This document shows positions 1-10,670 of a stretch of DNA of 64,000 nucleotides, one piece after another (within the stretch, counting starts at the first letter, position 1; each line of letters starts with the position of its first letter). The DNA lies in assembly GCF_905147365.1 (NCBI RefSeq), contig NC_056422.1:6078501-6142500 (forward strand), given 5' to 3'. The notes beneath the pieces are model-generated. The model saw only the letters and a program-made list of their open reading frames with translations. It was not told where the DNA came from and searched no databases. The stretch comes from Aricia agestis (Eukaryota; Arthropoda; Insecta; Lepidoptera; Lycaenidae). A program made the translations under genes and the position numbers.

Positions 1-390
1 TATGAAAAACTGAAACAGTATTGAAAGTCCGCATAGTTTCGTTAGCTGAAACTTAGCGATTATCGTTGGTCCCTTTACGAACATTGGACCCTCATTGTCT
101 TTCTGCTGACACCGACCCCTGGTGTTGCAAAACGACCCTTAGCGGGTCATTACGGCCCCCCGAGGGACCATATAGTCCAATTTGTCATCATACATCTTTC
201 TGTAGGCGTATTCGGTAGAGATTAACTAGAGCATGGTGGTAGTTTGACGTATGGATAAAGGCGGGATCTTTCGTAATATAATGTCGATCTCTAAAGACCC
301 CTTCATCCTCTCTTCTTGTTGGGCTTTGATGTATTACCATGATTGCCCAACTGTCTACAGAATACAGAATTGACGTCAATCATGGGCAAT
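1..390. other. No recognisable feature
   Basis: No convincing coding exon, RNA gene or repeat end is visible. The short open frames here lack splice context and recognisable domains. Confidence 0.4.
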
Positions 391-576
391 CTAATCGGCC
401 GCCTTACATGAGCAATTTTATTGTCAATATCACGCTTAAGTTTTATTGAACAGTTTATTTGACAATTATATTGAAGGCGCGTGATGTTCAATATCAACCC
501 TAGACGATCAATAATATTACGCAATACGCGATGTTCACAATAAAATTGCTCATCTAGACTCTAGGCGGCCGGTTAG
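391..576. mobile_element. MITE-like inverted repeat
   Basis: The left end CTAATCGGCCGCC recurs inverted at the right end (GGCGGCCGGTTAG). The adjoining ATGAGCAATTTTATTGT also recurs inverted near 533-553. The roughly 185-bp length and terminal inverted repeats fit a non-autonomous DNA transposon. The open frame inside it is a by-product of the repeat. Confidence 0.6.
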
Positions 577-1670
577 ACCGAAGCTCTTAGACCGACGACG
601 GACCTTCTACAGTTTCATGATAGCCTATTTATTTCTCAGTCCTTGGTCATAGTGGAGTGGCCGCTTAAATACCTATTCAGTTTTTGTGCAGAAAATGGAG
701 ACAGGTTAAAATTCTTGCTATCATCTGATTAATCAATCTCAATTCTAAAATTACTGTAAATACATAATAGAATTACATACAAAAGTGGAATGATATAGTA
801 GGTATTTAGTGGAATTGTATAGTTTTGAAGTTAATTTCGGCCTTCGCTCCAATTTGAACATTATACGCCTGATTACATAACACAGCGTTTACGGCAATAA
901 TATAAATGTATGCTAATTTGGTGTGGGATTTGGCGGTAATTCGAGCCGTAACTCACGTTGGTCCGTAAATCCCGAAGATTTCGTGCGCATTGCGGTCAAC
1001 TGTTTAAACGACGTGCGTGTGATGCCCGCTACATAGGAATGTTATCTGTCTAGGCTGAATAGACGGTACTAAAGGTGATGTTAGAAAGTTCATTTCACTG
1101 GAATAAATGGTTAGTTTTATTCAAATACATTATAATAAGGCACTATACAAAAAAATACAAAAAAAAAATTCAAAAATCTTTATTCACAAAATTTATTCAA
1201 AAACTTTATTTTTGAGACCCCCTTTTAAGTAAAGTTACCTTTAGTTTAGTTTTAGTTAGGGGAATCTCGCTCTGGCGAACTATGACTATGATATTATTAT
1301 GTTTCATTGTATTCGACGCGTCACTTGAAGTGATAGAATAGGCAAGACGAAAGACGGAATTGATCAAAAATAACTTGGTTCTTGTCAGCGCGAATAACTA
1401 TTTAATCCAATTTTTAATTTCCGATTACGCCGATAAGATGCTGATACCTGACTGCAGACATTGTGATGGTTTCATTTGTTATTACTGCTATTTTGTTTCG
1501 AATTTACACCTTCACGATATTATGGCGATAGAAAGCCTACGGCCTATGGCAGCTCCACCTCTTTAATAGTTAAGTAATTACTAAAGTACTAAATGTACAC
1601 CATTTAGGTGTCGATACACCATTTATGGCTCTCTATACCTACCGCGTTAAAATGGCCAAAATAAAAACGT
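577..1670. other. AT-rich spacer, nothing recognised
   Basis: AT-rich DNA with A-runs near 1150-1170. No exon with splice sites and no repeat ends were recognised. The 68-codon frame near 1360-1566 has no recognisable domain and no supporting signals. Confidence 0.4.
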
Positions 1671-1887
1671 TTAGGGTGGGTTGCACCAGAGGCGTTGTTA
1701 TAGTTAAATTTATTTATTTATTTATTTACAGTTAATTAAAACGGGTTGAACCCAAATTACATTAATTAACCTAGAACTAAGATAATATTAATACATAATT
1801 AAAATAACAACTTAACTAATAGACAATAGTAGAAGCTCTTGCATACTTTCCCTCGTAGAATTTCACACATACTTTCCTTATATCCAT

Positions 1888-2703
1888 TCACTTGTCAGCA
1901 AATATATCACACTCGGGGTTGGTAGACAGGAGAGTGTTGAGCACGTCTAAACCACGACACAGTGGGGAATCTGCTCTCGCGACAGAATTGCAAACAGGTA
2001 AGGCAAATAGTTTAGGCCGACGGCAAGAGCGGTACCTGCGATAATTGTCGGGCACGAACAAACGGCAAACGAGGGTGTGAAGTTCTGGACAGTCTATAAG
2101 TCCACGAAGAAATTTTAAAATTATTAGTACTAGGTCCACACCTCTTCTGACCTCTAGTGAGTGGTATCCTAGGATACCTAAAAGGAAGTTCGTGGGGTAC
2201 ATATAAGGATAATATCCATGAACTCTTTTGTACAGGAATCTTAAAAATGTTTTCTGTACTGTTTCAAGCATCAGTGTTGATGCATCTGTGTGAGGGCTCC
2301 AAACACAGGCATCCGTTTCTAATTTACTGCGTACTAATGTATTATACTGTAACTTAATTACATTGGGATTTTTAAAATCCCTCACATTACGGAGAACAAA
2401 TCCTAAGCGTTTGAAACTTTCTTTGGCAATAGCTGCAATATGGTCTTTAAATGTAAGGGTTTTATCAAAGTATACCCCTAAGTCTTTTGTGTTGTAGACT
2501 CGAGTCAAGGGTTGCCCGTCCATTGTGTAATTAAATACAAGAGGCCGTAACTTCCTTCCATATGTCATAACGGTACACTTACTCATATTAAACAGCAGAT
2601 TGTTCAAAATACTCCATCGGTAGACAGCATCCAAATCTTTTTGGAGAAGTAAACAATCAAGCAATGATTTTATTACCATTATAATCTTCAGATCGTCGGA
2701 CCA
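1888..2703 (-). pseudogene. LINE RT C-terminal part (broken)
   Basis: About 265 codons remain open on the minus strand. The fragment opens with DDLKI, the end of the reverse transcriptase catalytic box, whose first residues were removed by an upstream deletion. It continues through the thumb segment (NMSKCTVMTYGRK, then TKDLGVYFDKTLTFKDHI) and a C-terminal region ending at the stop near 1888. The residue before DD is serine rather than the usual Ala or Val-Asp context because the deletion junction lies there. It cannot encode a working polymerase. The family is a retrotransposon RT; the host gains no evident function. Confidence 0.85.
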
Positions 2704-3731
2704 TGCTGAGCGTCCGAGAGTAATTCACCAATCTTTTCTATTAAGATATTATGAAGCGCCAGCTCAAACACCTTTGCGATAGTGGGTATGACTGCTATAG
2801 GTCGATAATTTTCAACTGATTGAGTGTTACTTGTTTTGGGGATGGGAACGACTCTCGATAGTTTCCATTGCCTGGGATATATTCCAGAGCTGAGCGATCT
2901 GTTAAATAGGTGACATAGAGGAGAGGCCAGGATACTTTTGCACGCTTTCAAAATATATGGAGGTACGCTATCAGGACCAATCGAGCTTTGGGCTTTGAGT
3001 TTGTTAATTGCCTTTTCAACATTAGCAGGAGTTAACGAAGGAAGAGGAATGTCGAAACCCACACCTACATCACACAAGCAATTTGGATCTAATGTTGGCA
3101 CTTGAGGCAGAAAAACACTCGAAAAGTACTGAGCGAATGCTTCAGCACTTTTTGTTCCAGTATAGTGGATACCCTTAAATGACACTATTGGTTCGAAACC
3201 TCCTTTAGATTTAAGGTTGGTTATGTGCTGCCAGAACTGCTTGGGATTCTTGAACAATCTGCCCTCAATAGAAGAACAGTGTGAGGTATACGCGGCTTGA
3301 ATGTCGATTTTTACTTTTGATCGCAAGGATCTAAAGTCAGAGTAAGTGCGCTCACAGCGTGTACGTTTCCATTTAGCGTGCAAACGATTTTTTATGCGAA
3401 TACTATTAACTATTGCTGCGGTGAACCAAACTGGATAACGTCTATTGCCTGAGACTCGCCTCTTTTTCTTAGGAACTGATGTATCAAAAGAGTTGTACAA
3501 TAACCTATAGAATTTATCAGTAGCCAAACTAACGTCCGTGTAATCTAGGACCTCGCGCCATGGAGTGGAATTCAAGGACTGATATAGCTGGAGAAAGTCA
3601 GCTCTACTAAAATTGTAATCCCGAAGTCCATCAATGTTGCTAGGCTCTATGGTCTCTCTAGATTTGCTTGAGATAGTATTAACTGAAATATCAAGGGGTG
3701 GGTGGTAGAGGTCGATCGGAACCAGTTCCAT
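2688..3731 (-). pseudogene. LINE RT N-terminal part (broken)
   Basis: This 347-codon minus-strand frame covers the linker after the endonuclease and the first half of the reverse transcriptase. Recognisable RT landmarks are GPDSVPPYILK, WKLSRVVPIPK and NYRPIAVIPTIAKVFE, then DAQHG. In intact relatives AQHGF is followed by roughly a hundred or more residues before the (F/Y)ADD box. Here HG is followed within about ten bases by the DDLKI coding sequence in a different frame, so the fingers/palm core is deleted. The upstream join to the endonuclease frame is also shifted, near 3732-3760. Confidence 0.85.
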
Positions 3732-3743
3732 TCCTGGACTACG

Positions 3744-4195
3744 TCAGTCACAACCCGCATCAACACCCTTCTGCACCAACACCACATCTAACTTGCTCCC
3801 ATGCATGTTCATCACATCATTCACGTCAAATAAATTACAAAAACTTAGGAAATAACAGTAATAATTTTTTATAGATACAGAGGCACTATTTAAATTTAGA
3901 TCACCTAAAATTACAACATGGCCTTTTATATTCAGTATAAATCCTTCAACGTTACAAAACCATGTCATATAATCGTTGTCAGTCGCAGATGGCTTCATGT
4001 AAACTACACATATATGCACTGAGGTACCATGATAGAGGAAGGAGTCCCACAGGTCTTCACCATGGTTCGTTTCGAGTTGATGACATCTTGTTAATGTGAT
4101 TCCGGAACGCGCCGCTAAAAGAACTGCACCACCCAACGACATTCTATCCCTACGAAGTGCGCACCAGCCGTGAGGACAGATCTCAGAGTCGTCAA
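3744..4195 (-). pseudogene. LINE endonuclease fragment (5' truncated)
   Basis: The minus-strand frame encodes part of an exonuclease-endonuclease-phosphatase type domain: GGAVLLAARSG near its start, VVYMKPSATDNDY, then VVILGDLNLNSAS with the expected GDLN motif, and LDVVLVQ near its end. The frame stays open upstream of the first ATG to about 4195 (residues reading DSEICPHGWCALRRDR), so truncation rather than the ATG defines the start. The N-terminal catalytic part of the nuclease is missing. A frameshift separates it from the RT frame. Confidence 0.8.
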
Positions 4196-4226
4196 TCCAT
4201 ACTAATATTATAAATGCGAAAGTATC

Positions 4227-4232
<6 letters not shown>

Positions 4233-4257
<25 letters not shown>

Positions 4258-4258
4258 C
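4233..4258. repeat. (CTGT)n simple repeat
   Basis: About six tandem CTGT units just inside the Helitron 5' end. The same tract recurs, reverse complemented, at about 5655-5678 in the nested Helitron, as is common for this Helitron group. Confidence 0.85.
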
Positions 4259-4394
4259 GCTTTCACGCCAATACTACTGAACCGATTGCAATGAAATTTT
4301 GTACACAGTTATTCTAGAGTCTGAGAAAGGACATAGGCTACATTTTGATGTGGGAAAATATCTTATTTCCATGAAAATATCGATGAAAATGAAT

Positions 4395-4505
4395 TCGCAT
4401 TGCGCGTGGCCAGCGCTCATCCCGGGGGTCCTGGGTTCGAGTCCCGCAGGCGGAACAAAAAGTTTTCAATGTTCCTGGGTCTTGGATGTGTATTAAAAAA
4501 AAAAT
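4395..4505 (+). mobile_element. tRNA-derived SINE fragment (family C)
   Basis: The fragment contains a pol III B-box-like GGTTCGAGTCC, then a body running AAAAAGTTTTCAATGTTCC and an A-rich tail at about 4495-4510. The same body follows a fuller tRNA-like head, on the minus strand, at 20556-20674. The A-box end is degraded here. Confidence 0.65.
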
Positions 4506-4514
4506 TCAAAAATA

Positions 4515-4655
4515 TTAAATATATTTTATGTATAATATTATAAAAAATCCAGAAATATATCGATACAATGAACATTTTAGTTCTAATACGATTCAACAGA
4601 TGGCGTTTTATTTTTTACTTCATTGTAACATAGAACTAATCATACTTATTAGTTA
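4515..4655. repeat. 141-bp direct repeat, copy 1
   Basis: Segment beginning TTAAATATATTTTATG and ending ATACTTATTAGTTA. It recurs at 4924-5064 in direct orientation with about two differences. A diverged partial copy lies at about 4845-4920. Confidence 0.85.
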
Positions 4656-4923
4656 TTATGTTTTTGTTTATAGTTTTTAATACGTTAGAATATTATGTTT
4701 AATAATATGATCACTTGGTATACTTAATAATATAATCAATCTATCTTATCTTATAGAACTCCTACTGCATTTCTAATATATGTGACAAGTTGACAACAGA
4801 AGGCGTTCTAAAATAAAGGAGTTCAGGTGTACCGTGTTGGCCTATATTCCATCCAGAAAATATATCAATGCAATCAACATTTTAATTCTAATATATGAAA
4901 ACAGATGGCGTTTAATTTTTTAC

Positions 4924-5064
4924 TTAAATATATTTTATGTATAATATTATAAAAAATCGAGAAATATATCGATGCAATGAACATTTTAGTTCTAATACGA
5001 TTCAACAGATGGCGTTTTATTTTTTACTTCATTGTAACATAGAACTAATCATACTTATTAGTTA
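4924..5064. repeat. 141-bp direct repeat, copy 2
   Basis: Near-identical second copy of 4515-4655. It ends exactly at the insertion point of the nested minus-strand Helitron (CTAG at 5065), so the duplicated DNA was the Helitron's landing site or its end was defined by that insertion. Confidence 0.85.
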
Positions 5065-5708
5065 CTAGCTGTTGCCCGCGACTTCGTCCGCGTGGACTTC
5101 AGTTTATAAAGCGCGATGTCAACAAAATTGGTGTCAAAAGCTTTTATAAAAAAACCCTGGTACCCCTTAAATCAATATTAATACAGCTGTGCAGTGTGCA
5201 CACAATAAGTATTTCATTTTTTATATTAAACTTTATATTTTATGCCAAATTTTAAAGCTTATTTAGCCCCCCAATTACACAACTTTACCCATAAACTATT
5301 TATCATTGATAGTTTTAAGGTTACGTCACTGCACAGATAAAGTACTGAGTTATTTAATACCGTAGAATAGATATAACAATCGAAAAAAATCGAAACTTAA
5401 ATGTAAGATGATACCACCTCTTATAGAAAGACTTTTGAGCAAGCGTCAGCGCGATGTAGAAGACGCACGGCGCCATCTGTTATGAATTTTTGGAACTAAC
5501 TTAATTTGAACAAATTTACGCATTTTCACCCCCTGACAACCCTTTTTTCCAGTAAAAAAGTAGCCTATATCCTTTCTCAGGCTTTAGACTATCTGTATAC
5601 AAAATTTCATTACAAACGGTTCGGTAGTTTTGGCGTTTGGCGTGAAAGCGAGACTGACAGACAGACAGACAGACAGAGATACTTTCGCATTTATAATATT
5701 AGTATAGA
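5065..5708 (-). mobile_element. Nested non-autonomous Helitron
   Basis: On the minus strand it starts TCTATACTAATATTATAAA (5708 downward) and ends in the hairpin CGCGGACGAAGTCGCG plus CAACAGCTAG at 5065. The flanking bases are A and T in the expected order. It is the same family as the surrounding plus-strand Helitron but inverted. No protein-coding domain is present. Confidence 0.8.
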
Positions 5709-5754
5709 TTATGTGCACACTGCACAGCTGTTTTTGGGTATTTTGATTAATTAA

Positions 5755-5827
5755 GGGCCGCGCTACACCGGAATGGCAGCGGCGAGGCGAGCACTTTCAG
5801 CGCTGCCATTCCGGTGTAGCGCGGCCC
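5755..5827. mobile_element. 73-bp foldback MITE
   Basis: Two 26-bp arms (GGGCCGCGCTACACCGGAAT plus GGCAGC, and the inverse) surround a 21-bp centre. TAA flanks both sides (5752-5754 and 5828-5830), a target duplication of the PIF/Harbinger type. It is strikingly GC-rich for the region and interrupts Helitron sequence that is otherwise alignable to 5150-5200. Confidence 0.8.
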
Positions 5828-6037
5828 TAAGAGGGGTACCACTTACCAGGGTTTTAAAAAGTTTTTAAATTTGACACAAAATTTGTTGACACCGCGCGCT
5901 ATGAACTAAAGTCCACGCGGACGAAGTCGCGGGCAACAGCTAGTTGACTTATAAAGTGACGCCGCGTTGGATATGTTTTAGATCATTTGACTATAGTTAG
6001 AGTTATAGTTAAAGTAAGTGGGTGCAACCCACCCTTA

Positions 6038-6367
6038 GTAGAGTAGGGTAGGTACTTTTATTTTATCATTCAACAAACGTATATTCGAAACGTGAGGTAG
6101 AAACTGTGTGAACATCCCAGACATACAGATTTATTCTAATGCATACACAAATACTGTATTATTTGAATGTACGAGATAAAAAGTCTCAATATTTACTTAG
6201 CCCGAAAGCTTTTATTCTAGCTATATTTTAGTATTTTCTATGTTTTTTCTACGGTTTTGCTTGTGTACCTAAGTACAGTGTACCATATGAACTTTTTTGT
6301 GGGAAATTACATGAAATAGATTTCCAAACCCAGAACCTTAACTGTACTTTTCATAACATCGTAATTC
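6038..6367. other. Spacer, nothing recognised
   Basis: AT-rich spacer with no exon signals or repeat ends noticed. Confidence 0.4.
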
Positions 6368-6444
6368 GTGATACGTGGTGACTGGTGATACGTGGTGACT
6401 GGTGATACGTGGTGACTGGTGATACGTGGTGACTGGTGATACGT
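6368..6444. repeat. 17-bp minisatellite
   Basis: About four and a half tandem copies of GTGATACGTGGTGACTG (17-bp period) with no visible interruptions until the last partial unit. Confidence 0.9.
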
Positions 6445-6465
6445 TCTGTTATTTCCCAGTTTTTG

Positions 6466-6815
6466 GGGTTCCGTACCCAAAGGGCAAAAACGAGGTCCTA
6501 TTACTAAGCTAACTAGACCTCTGAAATTTCCACATTGTGAAAAAAAAACAAAATAAAATTAATATTGAAGGGCTCCCTTACAACAAACGTGGCCTTTTTT
6601 ACTCGGTAACAATAATGGCAACAGTTGGGCGCTTTAAATTTTCTCAAAGGCCTTAATTATAGTAACTTAAGTGTACTTTAATAATCAATAATAATACTTA
6701 TTTAAATAAAATAAAAAATTTAGGGGGGCTCCCATAGAAAAAACACAATTTTTGGCCAATATTTGCTCTATAACGGTACGGAACCCTTCGTGTGCGAGTC
6801 CAACTCGCACTTGGC
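6466..6815. repeat. Dispersed repeat with GGTTCCGTA ends
   Basis: It opens GGGTTCCGTACCCAAAGGG and closes with ACGGTACGGAACCCTTCG followed by GAGTCCAACTCGCACTTGG. Inverted GGTTCCGTAC at the two ends suggests a MITE. I recall such ends as common in moth and butterfly genomes, but that is memory, not a search. Confidence 0.5.
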
Positions 6816-7027
6816 CTATTATTATTATATCCATGCATTCTAACATAAATTCACAATGTAACAAGAAGCTTACAAAGTTGCGGGCAACTTTGTTGCACCA
6901 AATTTGTTTATCCCTGTTTACACTTTTTCCAGTATAAAAACTTTTTATGTCCTTTCCGGTACTCAAAGTATGTTCCATCATAACCGGTTTAGCGGTGTAA
7001 GTGAAGAGTTAGAGTAGAAGAGTTAGG

Positions 7028-7304
7028 CTGTGTTCAAACCAACGTTACGCAGTTTATTGTATTTCCATACATATTCACTTTTTCGTTCACACCTAACCGA
7101 CAATACGTTATTACGCTAGGCGTAGGCGCAGACATTCGGCGGCTGATTATTATAGCACGTCACTACGCTCCGCGGACGCTGATGACTACGTATCTGCGTC
7201 TAGTCGGCATACTGTGAACGAAAAATACCGTATACGCTCACACTGGGGCTCACTGTGAGCCTGCTCACATTCGGCGGCTTACAGTCAGTTTGGTTTGAAC
7301 ACAG
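7028..7304. mobile_element. MITE with CTGTGTTCAAACC ends
   Basis: CTGTGTTCAAACCAA at the left matches, inverted, TTGGTTTGAACACAG at the right. The interior is partly self-complementary and has no coding content. Confidence 0.75.
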
Positions 7305-7808
7305 ACTAAATGAACAGACAGACACATTTTCGCATTAATAATACTAGTAAGGATAGCGGCATTTTGAATAACTATTATTCATTCCTAAGGGTGCCGTTTG
7401 GGACATAAATGTAAATGGAAGTGCTTGGTATTACAGAATGCCGATATATTTATAAAGATGTTATCTCACTGCCAATACGGTGGTCCCTGGAGGTCCGATC
7501 CCGGGTAAAATATTATACGCTGGGTTGGTCGCTGGAGTATATTATTGAGTTAAACTGTTCAGAGTAGGTCAGAACAGTAAGTGTTAGATTCTAGAAATAC
7601 TATAGAGTTAATAATCTATGGAATAGCGGAGTTCGTTCATCGCGCGAGAGCCTTACATTTTCCAGGGTAAAAAGTATCCTTCCTTTCCTGGGACTAAAAA
7701 TCCCCATGCTCAGCAAAATCTGTTCAACAGCTTGGGCGTGAAGGTAACAAACAGTCAGATAGACAGACAGACACATTTTCGTATACATGCATGTATAAGA
7801 TTAGTATG
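7305..7808. other. Spacer with Helitron-like fragment
   Basis: From about 7640 to 7808 the plus strand reads like the reverse complement of a Helitron 5' region: a stretch matching Helitron subterminal sequence, a GACAGACAGACA tract at 7760-7775, then CATTTTCG and a variant of ATTAGTATGGAT. No 3' hairpin or CTAG was found, so it is a truncated fragment. The rest is unassigned. Confidence 0.45.
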
Positions 7809-8549
7809 GATATACATAAAGTTATGATTTTATTATGCCCGAAATGTTTTTTGCGACGAAATTGTTTTACCAACTATTGCCACAGAATATATAATATTAG
7901 TTGCTATTGCGCGGGAAAAGCATAATATTTTGTCGCAATAAAAAAATCCTACCTATGCATAATTATGTCCCACGGAGCTAATACAAAGATATGTCCTATT
8001 TCAGAGCTCACAGTTTGTCACAGTTTAGCAATAGCAACAGAGTTCACCAATAGCAACAGAGTTTGAGTATAGCAAAAAATAAGTGTACTTCTGACCATCG
8101 ATCGAGTTCAAAAATTATTTTTTTTTCGAATTTCTATTATGCGCATTTTTTTAAATTCAAACAAAGTATTTTTATTTATTTATTTTATTTAACATTTTAT
8201 TTTTGTGCAAAAAACCAGAAACGATAGATAATGAAATTTAAAAAAGTTGGTACATGCAGAATTCGGAATTATCTACATTGCATTGTCTAAATTGTATCTT
8301 TTGTTGTAATGTTTCCTCATTTAATTTAGCTCAGTAAATGGATACTTGCTTAAAGCTTCAAGTCACGTTTTCGAATCGCTTTATACTAATTATATTAAGC
8401 TCCAGTTGAGTTGAGAATTTTGTTCCTAGATACTTGAAATGCATGCAAATATTATTACGGTCGTTTAAGGTTATGGTATTTAACTAGCGTTTTATATTAT
8501 TGAGACTATACTAAGTTCAACCGTTTATAAAGCTATCAAATTTAATGTT
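7809..8549. other. AT-rich spacer, nothing recognised
   Basis: No exon, RNA gene or repeat ends recognised. AATAGCAACAGAGTT occurs twice in tandem near 8028-8064. Confidence 0.4.
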
Positions 8550-8784
8550 TAATAGCTTTGTCCACACTGTGCCTTTTTCTGTTCGTCAAGGGCATGCGTT
8601 GTAGCGCAGTCAACAGCGAACGTGAGGCATGCCCGCGACGCATGCCCTCTGACCGTGTCCAAAACTTCAAAAATGACAATATTGGCGTTGCGTTCCTTGA
8701 CGCATCCAATTATTGAATGCGCCAATATGAAAGGTGATGACGAAAATTAAAGATGAAAGGTGTACAGTGTGGACATAGCTTATT
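8550..8784. mobile_element. MITE with TGTCCACACTGT ends
   Basis: TAGCTTTGTCCACACTGT at the left is mirrored by ACAGTGTGGACATAGCTTA at the right. The interior has GGGCATGCG and CGCATGCCC blocks in inverted arrangement. No coding content. Confidence 0.75.
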
Positions 8785-8790
8785 AGCTTA

Positions 8791-8937
8791 GAAGTTGATT
8801 CATAGGCAGATGGCAGACTTAAGTATTTTGGTCGGGTTTTGTCAAACCCAGCCGACAGATAACGACTTATATTTAAGTTGGCATAAACCGACTAAATGAC
8901 ATAGGTCCGTCAACTGCCTACGAATCAATTTTTTCGA
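8791..8937. mobile_element. Short MITE, copy 1
   Basis: GAAGTTGATTCATAGGCAG at the left and CTGCCTACGAATCAATTTTTTC at the right form the inverted ends. A second copy in opposite orientation lies at 21206-21363. Confidence 0.75.
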
Positions 8938-9674
8938 TGGTACGTATAAAGTGGCACAATATATAATTTTATGCCACATTATGACTATAATGGGACATAT
9001 TGATAAAAAATGTGGGTTTACGTTTGGGCCAAATTGGTAAGTATATTTAGGTATTTAACGAATTTCTGGTATCGAAACGTTATGATTTTTACCGTTAGGA
9101 TCAAGATAAGATCGCCATATATTTTATTTCCTTTTGTTTGTAGGGCGACGCAAAAAAAGTTTTTATATTGCGGAAAAAGTAAATCTCTCAAATGAACATC
9201 TCGACTACGCCGAAAATTTAACAAGAAAGTTTATATATAATCCCATTTATTATGTTTATATTTTACTAAAACCCATTTATAACGCTAAAATAATGGCAGT
9301 TTGAATTGTTTCGCAAATGTTATTTCAAGTTTGTAATTGTGACGTTAACTGGGTTTCACCGCGACGTCGGTGTTTAAAGTGCTTTTAACTTTTAACTATT
9401 TGGGAGACGTCACTATCTATGTATTTCACAGAAACTAATTTCGCTCAAAAAGTATGAAATGTTAATATATTATATCCAAATCATTTAAAAACAGGAACCC
9501 GTGACTGTGGCTTATAGTTTTTTTGCAAAATTATAATATGTAACTTGTAAGTAATTGTTTTATGTTACAGTTGGTCTCCGGATTAAAAATGTACACCATA
9601 AAATGTTTTTAGTTTTTCCTTACCTTACCAGTTACCACCTAAAATGCGTTTTGCGATTCTTCTTTATTAAAAAA
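8938..9674. other. Spacer, nothing recognised
   Basis: AT-rich DNA. I looked here for earlier PDE11 GAF exons upstream of the first recognised exon and saw none with convincing residues and splice sites. Confidence 0.4.
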
Positions 9675-9982
9675 CTAGCTGTCCCGGCAAACGTTTCTTT
9701 GCCATAATATAAAGTAGGTAATTCGAATAGATAAGTATGTCAATGTCACCATGGCAACGTCGATCGCTATCCCGTCGCACAAACAATGGTCGCCGTCAGT
9801 CTCGAGTTGTAATAATTTACTATTATGTATTCAAGAAATGCACTTATCAATATAAAAAGTACCCAGTAGCCGATTCTCAGACCCACTGAATATGCATATA
9901 AAATTTGGTTAAAATTAGTAAAGCCGTTTCGGAGGAGTACGCGGCCTAACATTGTGACACGAGAATTTTACATATAAGAAGA
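9675..9982 (-). mobile_element. Short non-autonomous Helitron
   Basis: On the minus strand it starts TCTTCTTATATGTAAAATTC and ends CGTTTGCCGGGACAGCTAG; A and T flank it as expected. A close relative lies at 55090-55423, sharing the segment around CTATCCCGTCGCACAAACAA. Confidence 0.75.
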
Positions 9983-10630
9983 TGTGACAATAGTATAATA
10001 AATAACATTGAAGCTAGGAAGTCCAAAAAAAATCATAGAGAGAGTTAGTACTACTTACTCTCACACTCTACTGCTGTAGAGTAGAGTACTTCTTACTTAT
10101 TTTTTATAGAAAATATCTATCGAGTGGGGAATAGTAACACATTCGAACATACTTTCATTTATTAGTTGAGGTTGTGCGCATTGCGACAAGTTCTCCCGAC
10201 AATGCTATTAAACTTATTGTAGAATATTCAACTGGCTTTGTTCATACTGCGGTTGTATTAACACTTTACAAATTCATCACATACTTATTGTACTACACAT
10301 TATTTGTGTGGTTTAAAAGTACATAATATGTCCAAAAACTCCTTCCTTCCGCGGCTTCGCTCGCGTTAAAAAGTATTATTATATACAAACTTTCATCCCC
10401 TATTTGAACCCCTTGGGGTTGGAATTTATCAAAATACTTTCTTAGCGGATGCCTACGTCATAACATCTACCTGCATGCCAAATTTCAGCCCGATCCGTCC
10501 AGTGGTTTGGGCTGTGCGTTGATAGATCACTATGTCAATCAGTCAGTCACTTTGAGTTTTATATATATAGATTATGTAGTAACTATTGATCTATATTATC
10601 CTAACGTTCAGTATTGCTAGCGGTCTTATG
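9983..10630. other. Spacer with Helitron-like end
   Basis: From about 10343 the sequence CCGCGGCTTCGCTCGCG resembles a minus-strand Helitron 3' hairpin, and a TATATATATAGATTA stretch at about 10560-10575 could be its 5' end. No CTAG terminus is intact. The remainder is unassigned. Confidence 0.45.
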
Positions 10631-10670
10631 AAAGGTATTGGGTACTCTTTATAGAGTACCCAATACCTTT
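10631..10670. repeat. Perfect 40-nt palindrome
   Basis: AAAGGTATTGGGTACTCT, a TTAT loop and the exact inverse form an 18-bp stem. No pol III signals or downstream T-run marks it as an RNA gene. Confidence 0.85.

Larger units (their letters stand above)
1709..4195 (-). mobile_element. Decayed Jockey-like non-LTR retrotransposon
   Basis: Read on the minus strand, the element has an endonuclease part, a reverse transcriptase part and a C-terminal region. It ends in a (TAAA)n-type tail at 1709-1728, typical of target-primed LINE insertions. It is 5' truncated: the endonuclease starts mid-domain at 4195, exactly where a Helitron begins. At least one frameshift and one internal deletion inactivate it. 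Placement in the Jockey/CR1-like group rests on the look of the RT and endonuclease motifs, not on a search. Confidence 0.85.
4196..5943 (+). mobile_element. Non-autonomous Helitron carrying insertions
   Basis: The 5' end TCCATACTAATATTATAAA follows an A at 4195. The 3' end has a hairpin (CGCGGACGAAGTCGCG) followed by CAACAGCTAG, with T at 5944. Insertion between A and T, a TC start and a CTAG end are Helitron hallmarks. Inside lie a (CTGT)n tract, a SINE fragment, a 141-bp duplicated segment, an inverted Helitron of the same family and a 73-bp foldback. No Rep/helicase coding sequence remains. Confidence 0.75.
1671..6037. mobile_element. TTA-type MITE split by nested insertions
   Basis: The left end (TTA then GGGTGGGTTGCACC, from 1671) and the right end (GGTGCAACCCACCC then TTA, to 6037) are the inverted ends of one element. 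An intact relative of about 375 bp lies at 30330-30709 with the same layout. Almost all of the 4.4 kb between the ends is later insertion: a LINE, a Helitron, a second Helitron and a foldback. A 3-bp TTA target duplication and this end structure fit PIF/Harbinger-type MITEs (established for that superfamily; assignment here is inference). Confidence 0.75.

Noticed and set aside
9010..9195. Candidate upstream PDE11 GAF exon
   Set aside because: A GTAAGT-like site is present, but the residues do not resemble a GAF domain and no acceptor fits.
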